From Burkholderia sp. (GTDB lineage: Bacteria; Pseudomonadota; Gammaproteobacteria; Burkholderiales; Burkholderiaceae): 32,182 nt of DNA. Within the stretch, counting starts at the first letter, position 1; each line of letters begins with the position of its first letter. A model generated the notes under the pieces. It was not told where the DNA came from. It saw only the letters and a list, made by a program, of their open reading frames with translations, and ran no database searches. This document shows positions 15,534 to 21,922 of the stretch, piece by piece. Position numbers and translations under genes: made by a program. The DNA lies in assembly GCA_030151225.1 (NCBI GenBank), contig JASLEG010000130.1, positions 1 through 32,182 of the forward strand. The letters are read 5' to 3'.

Positions 15534-16361
15534 ATGGCAACTCCGATTCTCCAGAATGCCGGGCGCGGCGTGGCCGGTGCCACCGCGCGCCGCGGCTGGC
15601 GCGCGATCGCGCCGTGGCTCGTGCCGATCGGGCTGGTGGTGGCCTGGGAGCTGGCCGCGCGCACCGGCGCGCTGTCGACCCGGGTGCTGCCCGAGCCGGT
15701 GGCCGTGCTGCGCGCCGCGTGGCAGCTGATCCAGTCGGGCGACATGTGGGCCAACGTCAAGGTCAGCACCTGGCGCGCGCTGGTGGGCTTCGCGATCGGC
15801 GGCGGCGTGGGCCTCGTGCTCGGCCTCGCCACCGGCATCTCGAAGGCGGCCGAGGTCGCACTCGATTCGACCATCCAGATGATCCGCAACATCCCCGCGC
15901 TGGCGATGATCCCGCTCGTGATCCTGTGGTTCGGTATCGACGAGAAGGCCAAGCTGTTCCTCGTGGCGCTCGGCGTGTTCTTCCCGATCTACATCAACAC
16001 GTATCACGGCATCCGCTCGGTGGACACCAACCTGATCGAGATGGCCAGGAGCTACGGCGTGAAGGGTTTCGCGCTGTATCGCGACGTGATCCTGCCCGGC
16101 GCGCTGCCGTCGATCCTGGTGGGCGTGCGCTTCGCGCTCGGCCTGATGTGGGTGATGCTGATCGTGGCGGAGACGATCTCGGCGCAATCCGGCATCGGCT
16201 ACATGACGATGAACGCACGCGAATTCCTGCAAACCGACGTGGTGGTGGTCGGCATCCTGCTGTACGCGATCCTCGGCAAGCTCGCCGACGTGCTCGCGAA
16301 GTGGCTCGAACGCGCGACGCTGCGCTGGCACCCCGCGTATCAACCGGGAGCGAAATCATGA
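15534..16361 (+). CDS. ssuC: Aliphatic sulfonate ABC transporter permease
   Basis: SsuC (275 aa) is the inner-membrane channel of the sulfonate importer, in the BPD_transp_1 superfamily. It has about six transmembrane helices. The LAARTGALSTRVLPEP segment lies near the N-terminus. IRNIPALAMIPLVILWFG is in the middle. The ATPase-contact EAA loop reads YGVKGFALYRDVILPGALPS. GGGAGG is 7 bp before the ATG. The stop overlaps the ssuB start (ATGA, 4 bp), indicating translational coupling. Confidence 0.95.
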   Translation: MATPILQNAGRGVAGATARRGWRAIAPWLVPIGLVVAWELAARTGALSTRVLPEPVAVLRAAWQLIQSGDMWANVKVSTWRALVGFAIGGGVGLVLGLATGISKAAEVALDSTIQMIRNIPALAMIPLVILWFGIDEKAKLFLVALGVFFPIYINTYHGIRSVDTNLIEMARSYGVKGFALYRDVILPGALPSILVGVRFALGLMWVMLIVAETISAQSGIGYMTMNAREFLQTDVVVVGILLYAILGKLADVLAKWLERATLRWHPAYQPGAKS

Positions 16362-17341
16362 GCGCGACCTCGCTGAACCCCAGCTACGGCCCGATCGCGG
16401 GCGCCGATCTCGACGCGGAACTCGCGCAGCCACGCACCGCCGAAAAGGATCAGCACGACGCGGCCGTGCTCGAACACGATGCCGGCGGCGCACACGTGGT
16501 GCCGCTCACGCGGCGCCAGGCAGCAGCCGACGGAAAGACGGCCGCCGCGCCTGCCGCGCGCAGCGGCGATTACTCGGTCGAGCTGCGCAAGGTGGGCAAG
16601 CGTTACGGCGAGCGCGACGTGCTCAGCGATTTCGATCTGTCGATCGAGCGCGGCAGTTTCGTGGCGATCGTCGGGCGCAGCGGCTGCGGCAAGTCCACGC
16701 TGCTGCGGCTGATCGCCGAGCTCGAGAAGCCGACCGGCGGCGCGCTCGTGAAGCGCAGCGAGACGGGCGAGAAGCTCGACACGCGGATCATGTACCAGGA
16801 CGCGCGCCTGCTGCCGTGGAAGACCGTGCTGCAGAACGTGATGCTGGGCCTCGGTCGCCGCTCGCGCGAGGACGCACGCGCAGTGCTGAACGAAGTGGGT
16901 CTGCTCGAGCGTGCCGACGACTGGCCCGCGCAGCTCTCGGGCGGCCAGCGGCAGCGCGTGGCGCTGGCGCGTGCGCTCGTGCATCGTCCGCAACTGCTGC
17001 TGCTCGACGAACCGCTCGGTGCGCTCGACGCGCTCACCCGCATCGAGATGCACGCGCTGATCGAGCGGCTGTGGCGCGAGCATCGCTTCACCGCGCTGCT
17101 GGTCACCCACGACGTGCAGGAAGCCGTGGCGCTGGGCGACCGCATCCTGCTGATCGAGGCCGGCAAGATCGCGCTCGATCAGGCCGTGCCGCTCGATCGC
17201 CCACGGGCGCGTGCCTCCTCGTCGTTCGCGGCGCTCGAGGATCGGGTGCTGCAGCGCGTGCTCAAGGGCGGCCCGCTGCTCGACGGGCCCGACGCGTTCG
17301 AGCAGCCGGCGCCGGCCAACCGTATCCGCTGGGCGGTCTGA
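16358..17341 (+). CDS. ssuB: Aliphatic sulfonate ABC transporter ATP-binding protein
   Basis: SsuB (327 aa) powers sulfonate import. Walker A is GRSGCGKST (106-114), the Q-loop is Q147, the ABC signature is LSGGQ (193-197), Walker B is LLLLDEP (213-219) and the H-loop is H251. The ATPase core begins near residue 72. Before it is a 70-residue, low-complexity Ala/Asp/His-rich extension absent from E. coli SsuB (255 aa). I kept this ATG because it overlaps the ssuC stop as ATGA. No internal ATG lies near the core, so a shorter form would need a GTG or similar start. A downstream C-terminal extension is also present. Confidence 0.95.
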   Translation: MSATSLNPSYGPIAGADLDAELAQPRTAEKDQHDAAVLEHDAGGAHVVPLTRRQAAADGKTAAAPAARSGDYSVELRKVGKRYGERDVLSDFDLSIERGSFVAIVGRSGCGKSTLLRLIAELEKPTGGALVKRSETGEKLDTRIMYQDARLLPWKTVLQNVMLGLGRRSREDARAVLNEVGLLERADDWPAQLSGGQRQRVALARALVHRPQLLLLDEPLGALDALTRIEMHALIERLWREHRFTALLVTHDVQEAVALGDRILLIEAGKIALDQAVPLDRPRARASSSFAALEDRVLQRVLKGGPLLDGPDAFEQPAPANRIRWAV

Positions 17342-17418
17342 TCCGCGCAGCGCCGTTTCGACGAATTCCACGCAACCCAGCATCGACTCTCACGCTGAAC
17401 TTATCGGAGCCACAACTC

Positions 17419-17634
17419 ATGAGCATCATCGCCATCAACGTACGCAATCAGTTCAAGGGCAAGGTCAAGGAAATCATCCGCGGGCCCGTCGTGTCGGAAG
17501 TCGACGTCGACACGCCGTTCGGCATCGTCACCTCCGTCATCACCACGCGCTCGGTGGACGAGCTCGAGCTGAAGGTCGGCGCCGAGGTGGTCGCGCTGGT
17601 GAAGTCGACCGAGGTGTCGATCGCGCGTCTGTAA
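17419..17634 (+). CDS. ssuF: Single-Mop-domain molybdopterin-type binding protein (SsuF-like)
   Basis: This 71-aa protein is one TOBE/Mop domain (MSIIAINVRNQFKGKVKEII at the start, STEVSIARL at the end). Such proteins assemble into oligomers that bind molybdate-like oxyanions. In Pseudomonas putida a 71-aa protein of this kind, SsuF, closes the ssu operon and is needed for growth on sulfonates; the position here is the same. GGAG lies 9 bp before the ATG, and the gene begins 77 bp after ssuB. Its precise biochemical role in sulfonate use is not settled. ModG or general molybdate storage is the alternative. Confidence 0.88.
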   Translation: MSIIAINVRNQFKGKVKEIIRGPVVSEVDVDTPFGIVTSVITTRSVDELELKVGAEVVALVKSTEVSIARL

Positions 17635-17756
17635 GGCGGTGTCGCCGGCTTGCGTTCGTCGGCCATTTTGTAAGCACGTTTGTCAGCGAGTGCCGTCGGT
17701 CGTGCGGTTGCGATCGACGGCGTACAGACGGCGCGAGGCCGGGCAGGGCGTGTGAA

Positions 17757-17793
17757 AACGGGGCGCGTGGCGTGCAAGCGTCAGCGCCCCGTT
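17757..17793 (+). terminator. Hairpin after the ssu operon
   Basis: AACGGGGCGC (17757-17766) pairs perfectly with GCGCCCCGTT (17784-17793) around a 17-nt loop. There is no T-run on the plus side. It lies 122 bp after ssuF and just before the promoter of the next gene pair. Confidence 0.5.
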
Positions 17794-17804
17794 CGCATTG
17801 ATCG

Positions 17805-17837
17805 TTGACATTTACTTTCATTTTGAAGTGCTAGGAT
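17805..17837 (+). promoter_or_regulatory. Promoter of the small unknown gene pair
   Basis: A consensus TTGACA is at 17805-17810 and an extended -10, TGC-TAGGAT, ends at 17837. The 21-bp spacer is too long for both to be used together in the usual way. The extended -10 may act alone, or the TTGACA may pair with something unseen. The segment is clearly AT-rich. Confidence 0.5.
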
Positions 17838-17865
17838 CAAATTTCCCTCACGGCGGAGAGATATG

Positions 17866-18063
17866 ATGAATCCCGCACTCACTCCCGACGCGATCGACGC
17901 GTTGAAATGGCTGGACCGGTTTGGCGCCGGGCGCCCCGTGCCGGCTCGGTTCGGGCCGCTGATCGAGGCGCTGCAGCACGACGGCTACGTCTATCAGAGC
18001 CGCGCCGGGCGCGCCGAACTGACCGCCGACGGCAGGGCATTGCTGCCGGAAGAATTCGACTGA
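17866..18063 (+). CDS. Small unknown protein with a winged-helix-like tail
   Basis: This protein has 65 aa from the ATG at 17866; a second ATG lies 3 bp earlier. GGAGAG at 17855-17860 is 5 bp from the later ATG and only 2 bp from the first, which favours the later one. The sequence has an N-terminal helical stretch (TPDAIDALKWLDRFGAG). It ends in a part shaped like a winged-helix wing (YVYQSRAGRAELTADGRALL), as seen in MarR/HxlR regulators, but it is too short for a full classic domain. I do not recognise a family. It sits 52 bp before a second small gene, and the two are probably co-transcribed. Confidence 0.65.
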   Translation: MNPALTPDAIDALKWLDRFGAGRPVPARFGPLIEALQHDGYVYQSRAGRAELTADGRALLPEEFD

Positions 18064-18115
18064 CAGGACCGATCGATCTCGATCGGATGGCTGGCTGGTA
18101 GTTCGGAGGATGAAG

Positions 18116-18373
18116 ATGGAAGCAATCGCACGTGATACGAGTGGTTATGTCGAGCTGTACAACGGTTATCGGCTCGAGGTCCGGGCCGAGCAATTGCGCG
18201 GCGGCGAGCGCGCGCTGTATCGCGTGCTGTTCGGCGAGGCCGAGGTGATCGGCTGGCGTCGCGTGCACGTGGACGGCGAGTGGCTCAGCGAACGCAGCGT
18301 GGTGGATCAGGTGATGGCACTGGCGCGCGGCGCGGTGCAACGCGAGTTGCTCGGCGGGGTCAGGGCGGCTTGA
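18116..18373 (+). CDS. Small unknown protein, partner of the preceding gene
   Basis: This protein has 85 aa from the ATG at 18116. An earlier in-frame ATG at 18110 touches the Shine-Dalgarno GGAGG (18105-18109), so the later start, 6 bp away, is preferred. The sequence has an alternating beta-like first half (GYVELYNGYRLEVRAEQL, YRVLFGEAEVIGWRRVHVDG) and a helical end (SVVDQVMALARGAVQREL), consistent with a small soluble alpha/beta protein. No family is recognised. A clean intrinsic terminator follows 17 bp later, so the pair forms a closed bicistronic unit between ssu and dusA. Confidence 0.65.
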   Translation: MEAIARDTSGYVELYNGYRLEVRAEQLRGGERALYRVLFGEAEVIGWRRVHVDGEWLSERSVVDQVMALARGAVQRELLGGVRAA

Positions 18374-18390
18374 GGTGGGTTGATGGTGGG

Positions 18391-18417
18391 AAAACAGGCG
18401 CTGCGGCGCCTGTTTTT
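18391..18417 (+). terminator. Rho-independent terminator of the small gene pair
   Basis: AACAGGCGC (18393-18401), loop TGCG and GCGCCTGTT (18406-18414) form a 9-bp stem flanked by A4 and T5. Nearly the same terminator occurs after tRNA-His at 19805-19830. Confidence 0.9.
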
Positions 18418-18462
18418 GTTGGTGGGGCGCGAAGACGCTCCTTGGCCGGTCGTGGCGGCGAA

Positions 18463-18491
18463 TGCCTCGACACGGCTCTCCGCTTTATAAT
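18463..18491 (+). promoter_or_regulatory. Promoter of dusA
   Basis: A perfect TATAAT lies at 18486-18491. The best -35 at 17 bp spacing, TGCCTC (18463-18468), is poor. The start codon is 149 bp further on, giving a long leader that contains a strong hairpin. Confidence 0.5.
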
Positions 18492-18539
18492 GTCGCCCTT
18501 GACGATGCGCCCGGCTCGCTCCCGAACCCATTTCGGCGA

Positions 18540-18574
18540 TGCGACTGCGCATCCGCTCCGGATACGCAGTCGCA
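18540..18574 (+). other. Long hairpin in the dusA leader
   Basis: GCGACTGCG (18541-18549) pairs with CGCAGTCGC (18565-18573). Inside, ATCCG (18551-18555) pairs with CGGAT (18559-18563) around a 3-nt loop, with one C/A mismatch. With the flanking T-A pair the stem is about 16 positions. No T-run follows, so it is not a standard terminator. It may set dusA mRNA stability or translation. Confidence 0.55.
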
Positions 18575-18640
18575 CCGAAAACGATCATAGCGACGGCGGC
18601 GCGTCCACGACTCACGAGATGATTTCCGCAGGAAGATTCG

Positions 18641-19630
18641 ATGAAAGCAACGCCCCGGCGCGTATCCGTCGCGCCGATGATGGACTGGACCGACCGGCAT
18701 TGCCGTTCGCTGCACCGGTCGATTTCACGCCATACCTGGCTGTACACCGAGATGGTGACCACCGGCGCGCTGATGCACGGCGACGTCGCGCGACACCTTG
18801 CGTTCACGCCCGGCGAAGCGCCCGTGGCACTGCAGCTCGGCGGCAGCGAGCGTGACGATCTGGCGAAATCGGCCAGGCTCGGCGAGAACTGGGGCTATGA
18901 CGAGATCAACCTGAATTGCGGCTGCCCGTCCGAGCGCGTGCAGCGCGGTGCGTTCGGCGCGTGCTTGATGAACGAGCCGGCGCTCGTGGCCGACTGCGTG
19001 AAGGCGATGCGCGACGCCGTGTCGATTCCGGTGACGGTCAAGCATCGCATCGGCGTGGACGCGGTGGAGGAATACGGCTTCGTGCGCGATTTCGTGGGCA
19101 CCGTGGCCGAGGCGGGCTGCGAGGTGTTCATCGTGCACGCGCGCAACGCGATCCTGAAGGGCCTGTCGCCGAAGGAGAATCGCGAGATTCCGCCGCTCAA
19201 GTACGACTACGCGTACCAGCTCAAGCGCGATTTCCCGCATCTCGAGATCCTGATCAACGGCGGCATCACCACGCTCGACGAGGTGGAGACTCACCTGCAG
19301 CACGTCGATGGCGTGATGCTCGGCCGCGAGGCGTATCACAACCCGTACGTGCTGGCCGAGGTCGACGCGCGCTTCTACGGTGCAAGCACGGCGGCACCGA
19401 CACGCGAGGAAATCGAGGACCGGCTGATCGCATATTGCGCCGACGAGATCGCCCGTGGGACCTATCTGGGCGCGATCGTGCGGCATGCGCTCGGGCTGTA
19501 TCGGGGCGTGCACGGCGCGCGCGGCTGGCGTCGCGTGTTGTCGGACAGCAAGCGTCTCGCACGCGGCGACGTGGCCGCCATCTTCGCCGAGGCACGCACC
19601 CATCTGGCGACCCCCGTGGAAAATTATTAA
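18641..19630 (+). CDS. dusA: tRNA-dihydrouridine synthase A
   Basis: DusA (329 aa) reduces uridines in the D-loop of tRNA (U20/U20a in E. coli) to dihydrouridine using FMN and NADPH. The FMN-binding TIM barrel starts SVAPMMDWTDRHCR. The catalytic cysteine is C95 in NLNCGCPSERV (91-101). VKHRIGVD and the phosphate-binding INGGIT and DGVMLGREAYHNP are also present. The C-terminal helical tRNA-binding domain follows from about residue 250. AGGAA is 6 bp before the ATG. tRNA-His lies 87 bp downstream with its own promoter. dusA is a known integration target for some genomic islands, but nothing is inserted here. Confidence 0.96.
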   Translation: MKATPRRVSVAPMMDWTDRHCRSLHRSISRHTWLYTEMVTTGALMHGDVARHLAFTPGEAPVALQLGGSERDDLAKSARLGENWGYDEINLNCGCPSERVQRGAFGACLMNEPALVADCVKAMRDAVSIPVTVKHRIGVDAVEEYGFVRDFVGTVAEAGCEVFIVHARNAILKGLSPKENREIPPLKYDYAYQLKRDFPHLEILINGGITTLDEVETHLQHVDGVMLGREAYHNPYVLAEVDARFYGASTAAPTREEIEDRLIAYCADEIARGTYLGAIVRHALGLYRGVHGARGWRRVLSDSKRLARGDVAAIFAEARTHLATPVENY

Positions 19631-19639
19631 AAAGGGGGC

Positions 19640-19668
19640 TGGACAGGCCGAGAAAGAGGCCATATACT
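19640..19668 (+). promoter_or_regulatory. Promoter of tRNA-His
   Basis: TGGACA (19640-19645) and TATACT (19663-19668) are exactly 17 bp apart, each 5 of 6 to consensus. This starts only 10 bp after the dusA stop. Transcription should begin near 19675. Confidence 0.75.
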
Positions 19669-19676
19669 CTCATCTC

Positions 19677-19705
19677 TTCGCTGCTGACACATGAGCAGCA
19701 GCGAA
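19677..19705 (+). other. Hairpin at the 5' end of pre-tRNA-His
   Basis: TTCGCTGCT (19677-19685) pairs perfectly with AGCAGCGAA (19697-19705) around an 11-nt loop. It covers almost the whole predicted pre-tRNA leader, which RNase P would remove. Confidence 0.55.
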
Positions 19706-19717
19706 CAAGGCAGCAAT

Positions 19718-19794
19718 GGTGGCTGTAGCTCAGTTGGTAGAGTCCAGGATTGTGATTCCTGTTGTCGCGGGTTCGAGTCCCGTCAGCCACCCCA
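19718..19794 (+). tRNA. tRNA-His (GUG)
   Basis: This is a complete cloverleaf. Acceptor GTGGCTG pairs with CAGCCAC. The anticodon arm is CAGGA-TTGTGAT-TCCTG with anticodon GUG, and the T-loop is TTCGAGT. The extra G at position -1 (19718), paired with C73 (19791), is diagnostic for tRNA-His. CCA is encoded at 19792-19794. Confidence 0.97.
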
Positions 19795-19804
19795 AGATTC
19801 AGTA

Positions 19805-19830
19805 AAAACAGGCGCTTCGGCGCCTGTTTT
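19805..19830 (+). terminator. Rho-independent terminator of tRNA-His
   Basis: AAAACAGGCGC (19805-19815), a TTCG tetraloop and GCGCCTGTTTT (19820-19830) form an 11-bp stem ending in T4. It differs from the terminator at 18391-18417 essentially only in the loop. Confidence 0.88.
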
Positions 19831-19852
19831 GCTTTGTGCCGCCAGAAATGAG

Positions 19853-19878
19853 AAGCCCGCGCCATTGCGCGGGCTTTT
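19853..19878. terminator. Second terminator between tRNA-His and the convergent SPFH gene
   Basis: AAGCCCGCGC (19853-19862), loop CATT and GCGCGGGCTT (19867-19876) form a 10-bp stem. TTTT follows on the plus side, and TTCTCATTTCT on the minus side. It can serve both converging transcripts. Confidence 0.75.
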
Positions 19879-19910
19879 CCTGGTCGGCGCTCGACACGCC
19901 GACCCGCCCC

Positions 19911-20789
19911 TCACTCCCGCCCACCTCCCGCATTGATGAACGGCATCGGCGCGCCCGGGCTCAGATACACGGGCAGCTTGCCGTCCCAGCGGTTGATCGC
20001 CTGCAGGCGCAGGTAGGCCTCGCCGCCGTTGGTCTTGATCGCCTCGGCCTGGATCGCGATCGATTCCGCTTCGCCCTTGGCCGCCGCGATCTTCTGATCG
20101 GCTTCGTATTTCACGCGCTGCAGGTCGCGCTCGGCCTGTTCCGCCTTCTGGCTGGCCGTGACCTTCGCCTCGATCGCGTCGTCGAACGCCTTGCTGAACG
20201 CGAAGCCGGTGATGTTGATATCGCGCACCACCAGGCCGTAGCTGCTCAGCTTGGCCACCAGCGCGTTCTGGATGTCGGTCGACACGAGCGCGCGCTTGGT
20301 GATCAGCTCCTCGGCCGTGTACCGCGACACCACCGCCTTGAACACTTCCTGCATGGCCGGTTCGATATAGGCCGTTTCGTATTCGAGCGACGGCGCCATT
20401 GCATACAGCGCGCGTGCCTTCGATGGATCGACGCGGTAATTCATGGTCAGGTCGGTATGCACCGACTGCAGATCCTTCGACGCGGCCTGCGCCTTTTCGA
20501 CCCGCGCCACGTCCGTGCCGATGAAGACCTCGTGCACGCGCGAGAACGGCGACAGGAAATGCGCGCCTTCGTCGAGCGTGTCGGCCTGAATCCGGCCGAA
20601 GGTCGTGACGATGCCGATATGCGATTGCGAGACCGGGCTGAACGACGCGAACAGCACGCCGAGCACGACCGCCACCACGAATCCGGCCACGCCGAAGCGC
20701 AAATTCGGTTTTTTATCGCGCTGCAAGGCGACGGAAAGACCCGCGCCCACGAGCGCGGCGACAGCGATGACGACAACGAGCTTGAACAT
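19911..20789 (-). CDS. SPFH/prohibitin-family membrane protein
   Basis: This 292-aa protein has two N-terminal hydrophobic segments (about 3-20 and 35-50). An SPFH/Band 7 domain follows (roughly 50-215; IGIVTTFGRIQADTLDEGAH near 58-77). Then comes a charged helical region rich in Glu/Ala/Gln (about 210-255) that forms oligomers in relatives. Prohibitin-like proteins scaffold inner-membrane complexes such as FtsH; the partner here is unknown. The start ATG follows a short upstream region with no clear promoter. It is divergent from a PH-SHOCT protein gene, and its 3' end meets the tRNA-His terminators. Confidence 0.88.
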   Translation of the reverse strand: MFKLVVVIAVAALVGAGLSVALQRDKKPNLRFGVAGFVVAVVLGVLFASFSPVSQSHIGIVTTFGRIQADTLDEGAHFLSPFSRVHEVFIGTDVARVEKAQAASKDLQSVHTDLTMNYRVDPSKARALYAMAPSLEYETAYIEPAMQEVFKAVVSRYTAEELITKRALVSTDIQNALVAKLSSYGLVVRDINITGFAFSKAFDDAIEAKVTASQKAEQAERDLQRVKYEADQKIAAAKGEAESIAIQAEAIKTNGGEAYLRLQAINRWDGKLPVYLSPGAPMPFINAGGGRE

Positions 20790-21011
20790 GCATTTCCCCG
20801 GAATTGTTGTTGGCCGCGATCGTGATCATCGGCATGGCGATGCTACGGAATTTCCCCGACTCGGTGGTTGCTCGTCGTCTCCTTGTCGTGCATCGGATGA
20901 TCGCGGTCGACCACGCTTGCGCGAAGGTCGCGGGCGACGCGCTACACTGCTGGCGCGCCACGCCCGGACACCACACGGCGGGCCATGGAACGGACACGAC
21001 CCGGGGAATTC

Positions 21012-21614
21012 ATGGAAACAATCTCGCAGAGCTCGGTGGAACCGGGCCTCGTCAAGGCTTACTCGTATCTGGACTCGCTGCTGGTACCCGGCGAAACGGT
21101 CAAGGCCGTGTCGGTGCAGCGGCGCCTGTTCGCGCTGCTGCATCGGCGCGAGCTCGTGGCGGCCACCTCGGGGCGGCTGATCGGCATGCGCCGCGGCCTG
21201 CTGGGCGGCTTCACGCCGACCGACATCCGCTGGCAGGACATCAAGACGGCGCACGTCGAGGCCGGCATCTTCGGCAGCCGGATCCGCGTGACGGCGCTGA
21301 CGCAGCCCGATCTCGCCAGCGGCGGTGCGATCCGGCCGTTCGAGTTCTCGGGCCTGCGCAAGGCGCAGGCACAGGAGATCTACCGGATCTGCCAGGCGCA
21401 GGAGCAGGCGTGGCGCGAGAAGCGTCGGCAGCGCGAGCTCGAGGAGTTGCGCGCCAAGTCGGGCGGCTTCCAGGGCAACGTGGGCGGCGCGGCCGCCGTG
21501 CCCGAGGACAATCTCGCCGAGCGCCTCAAGCGCGCGAAGGACATGCTCGACCAGGGCCTGATCAGCGATTCGGAGTTCGAGACGATCAAGGCGCGCGTCA
21601 TCAGCCAGCTGTGA
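21012..21614 (+). CDS. PH-like (bPH) domain protein with C-terminal SHOCT motif
   Basis: This protein has 200 aa from the ATG at 21012, preceded by GGGGA at 5 bp; an ATG nine codons earlier has no ribosome binding site. The first 125 residues look like a bacterial PH domain of the YokE type (RRELVAATSGRLIGMRRGLL, then FTPTDIRWQDIKTAHVEAGI). A charged coiled region follows (WREKRRQRELEELRAK). The end is a SHOCT motif, LAERLKRAKDMLDQGLISDS and a few more residues, a short helical element thought to mediate oligomerisation or membrane association. The function is unknown. Divergence from the SPFH gene hints at a shared membrane-linked role, which is inference. Confidence 0.82.
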   Translation: METISQSSVEPGLVKAYSYLDSLLVPGETVKAVSVQRRLFALLHRRELVAATSGRLIGMRRGLLGGFTPTDIRWQDIKTAHVEAGIFGSRIRVTALTQPDLASGGAIRPFEFSGLRKAQAQEIYRICQAQEQAWREKRRQRELEELRAKSGGFQGNVGGAAAVPEDNLAERLKRAKDMLDQGLISDSEFETIKARVISQL

Positions 21615-21639
21615 TCCGGCGGCGGTTCGCGTGCAACGG

Positions 21640-21669
21640 TTGCCCGGATCGTGTCATCTGACGTAGAAT
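21640..21669 (+). promoter_or_regulatory. Promoter of the putative small RNA
   Basis: TTGCCC (21640-21645) and TAGAAT (21664-21669) are 18 bp apart. They follow the PH-SHOCT stop by 25 bp and point into a region with no gene. Confidence 0.5.
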
Positions 21670-21675
21670 TCGGCT

Positions 21676-21848
21676 CGCTTTCCCGTGCATGTCGTCAATC
21701 AGGTGCCCAACAACGGTCCCCCCATTCAAACCTGAGGCGGCGAGCGAAAAAGGGAAAGGCAAGCGCGATCACGGCGTCTTGCCTCGAATGAATTCAGAAG
21801 TGGGTCTGGTTGCAGGCGGCGCCAATCGAAAGGTTGGCGCCGTTTTTG
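21676..21848 (+). ncRNA. Putative structured small RNA of about 170 nt
   Basis: A promoter-like pair precedes this stretch and a textbook terminator ends it, yet no credible reading frame lies between. Internal pairings are visible. TCAGGT (21699-21704) pairs with ACCTGA (21730-21735), and the loop between them carries CCCCCC (21718-21723). GGCAAG (21758-21763) pairs with CTTGCC (21778-21783). A C-rich unpaired loop is a common Shine-Dalgarno-targeting device in bacterial small RNAs. I could not match it to 6S, SRP, RNase P or tmRNA. It could also be just a long 3' region of the PH-SHOCT gene. Confidence 0.45.
21817..21847 (+). terminator. Rho-independent terminator with GAAA tetraloop
   Basis: CGGCGCCAATC (21817-21827) pairs with GGTTGGCGCCG (21832-21842; one G-U) around a GAAA loop and is followed by T5 (21843-21847). 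It is one of the strongest terminators in the window. Confidence 0.9.
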
Positions 21849-21888
21849 TTTGGCCCGCGCTTGCCGCGACGACCCATCGGCGGCCTCG

Positions 21889-21918
21889 CATGCGAAGTGT
21901 TGTCGTTCCATGCGAAGT
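21889..21918 (+). repeat. Two direct repeats CATGCGAAGT with 20-bp period
   Basis: CATGCGAAGT occurs at 21889-21898 and again at 21909-21918. Starts are exactly 20 bp apart, about two helical turns, and there is further partial identity (TGT) after each copy. The spacing suits a pair of protein-binding sites, but none is known. Confidence 0.5.
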
Positions 21919-21922
21919 ACTG

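Noticed and set aside
14159..15952. A 597-codon minus-strand frame antisense to ssuD and part of ssuC
   Set aside because: Its composition and position mirror the codon pattern of ssuD, and it has no domain of its own and no ribosome binding site.
18641..19794. Genomic island inserted at dusA or tRNA-His, both known integration sites
   Set aside because: No integrase, no duplicated gene end and no change in composition. Both genes are intact with normal neighbours.
21676..21848. 6S RNA as identity of the putative small RNA
   Set aside because: Length is right and GGCGGC is present, but the ends do not pair into the long closing stem and central bubble expected of 6S RNA.
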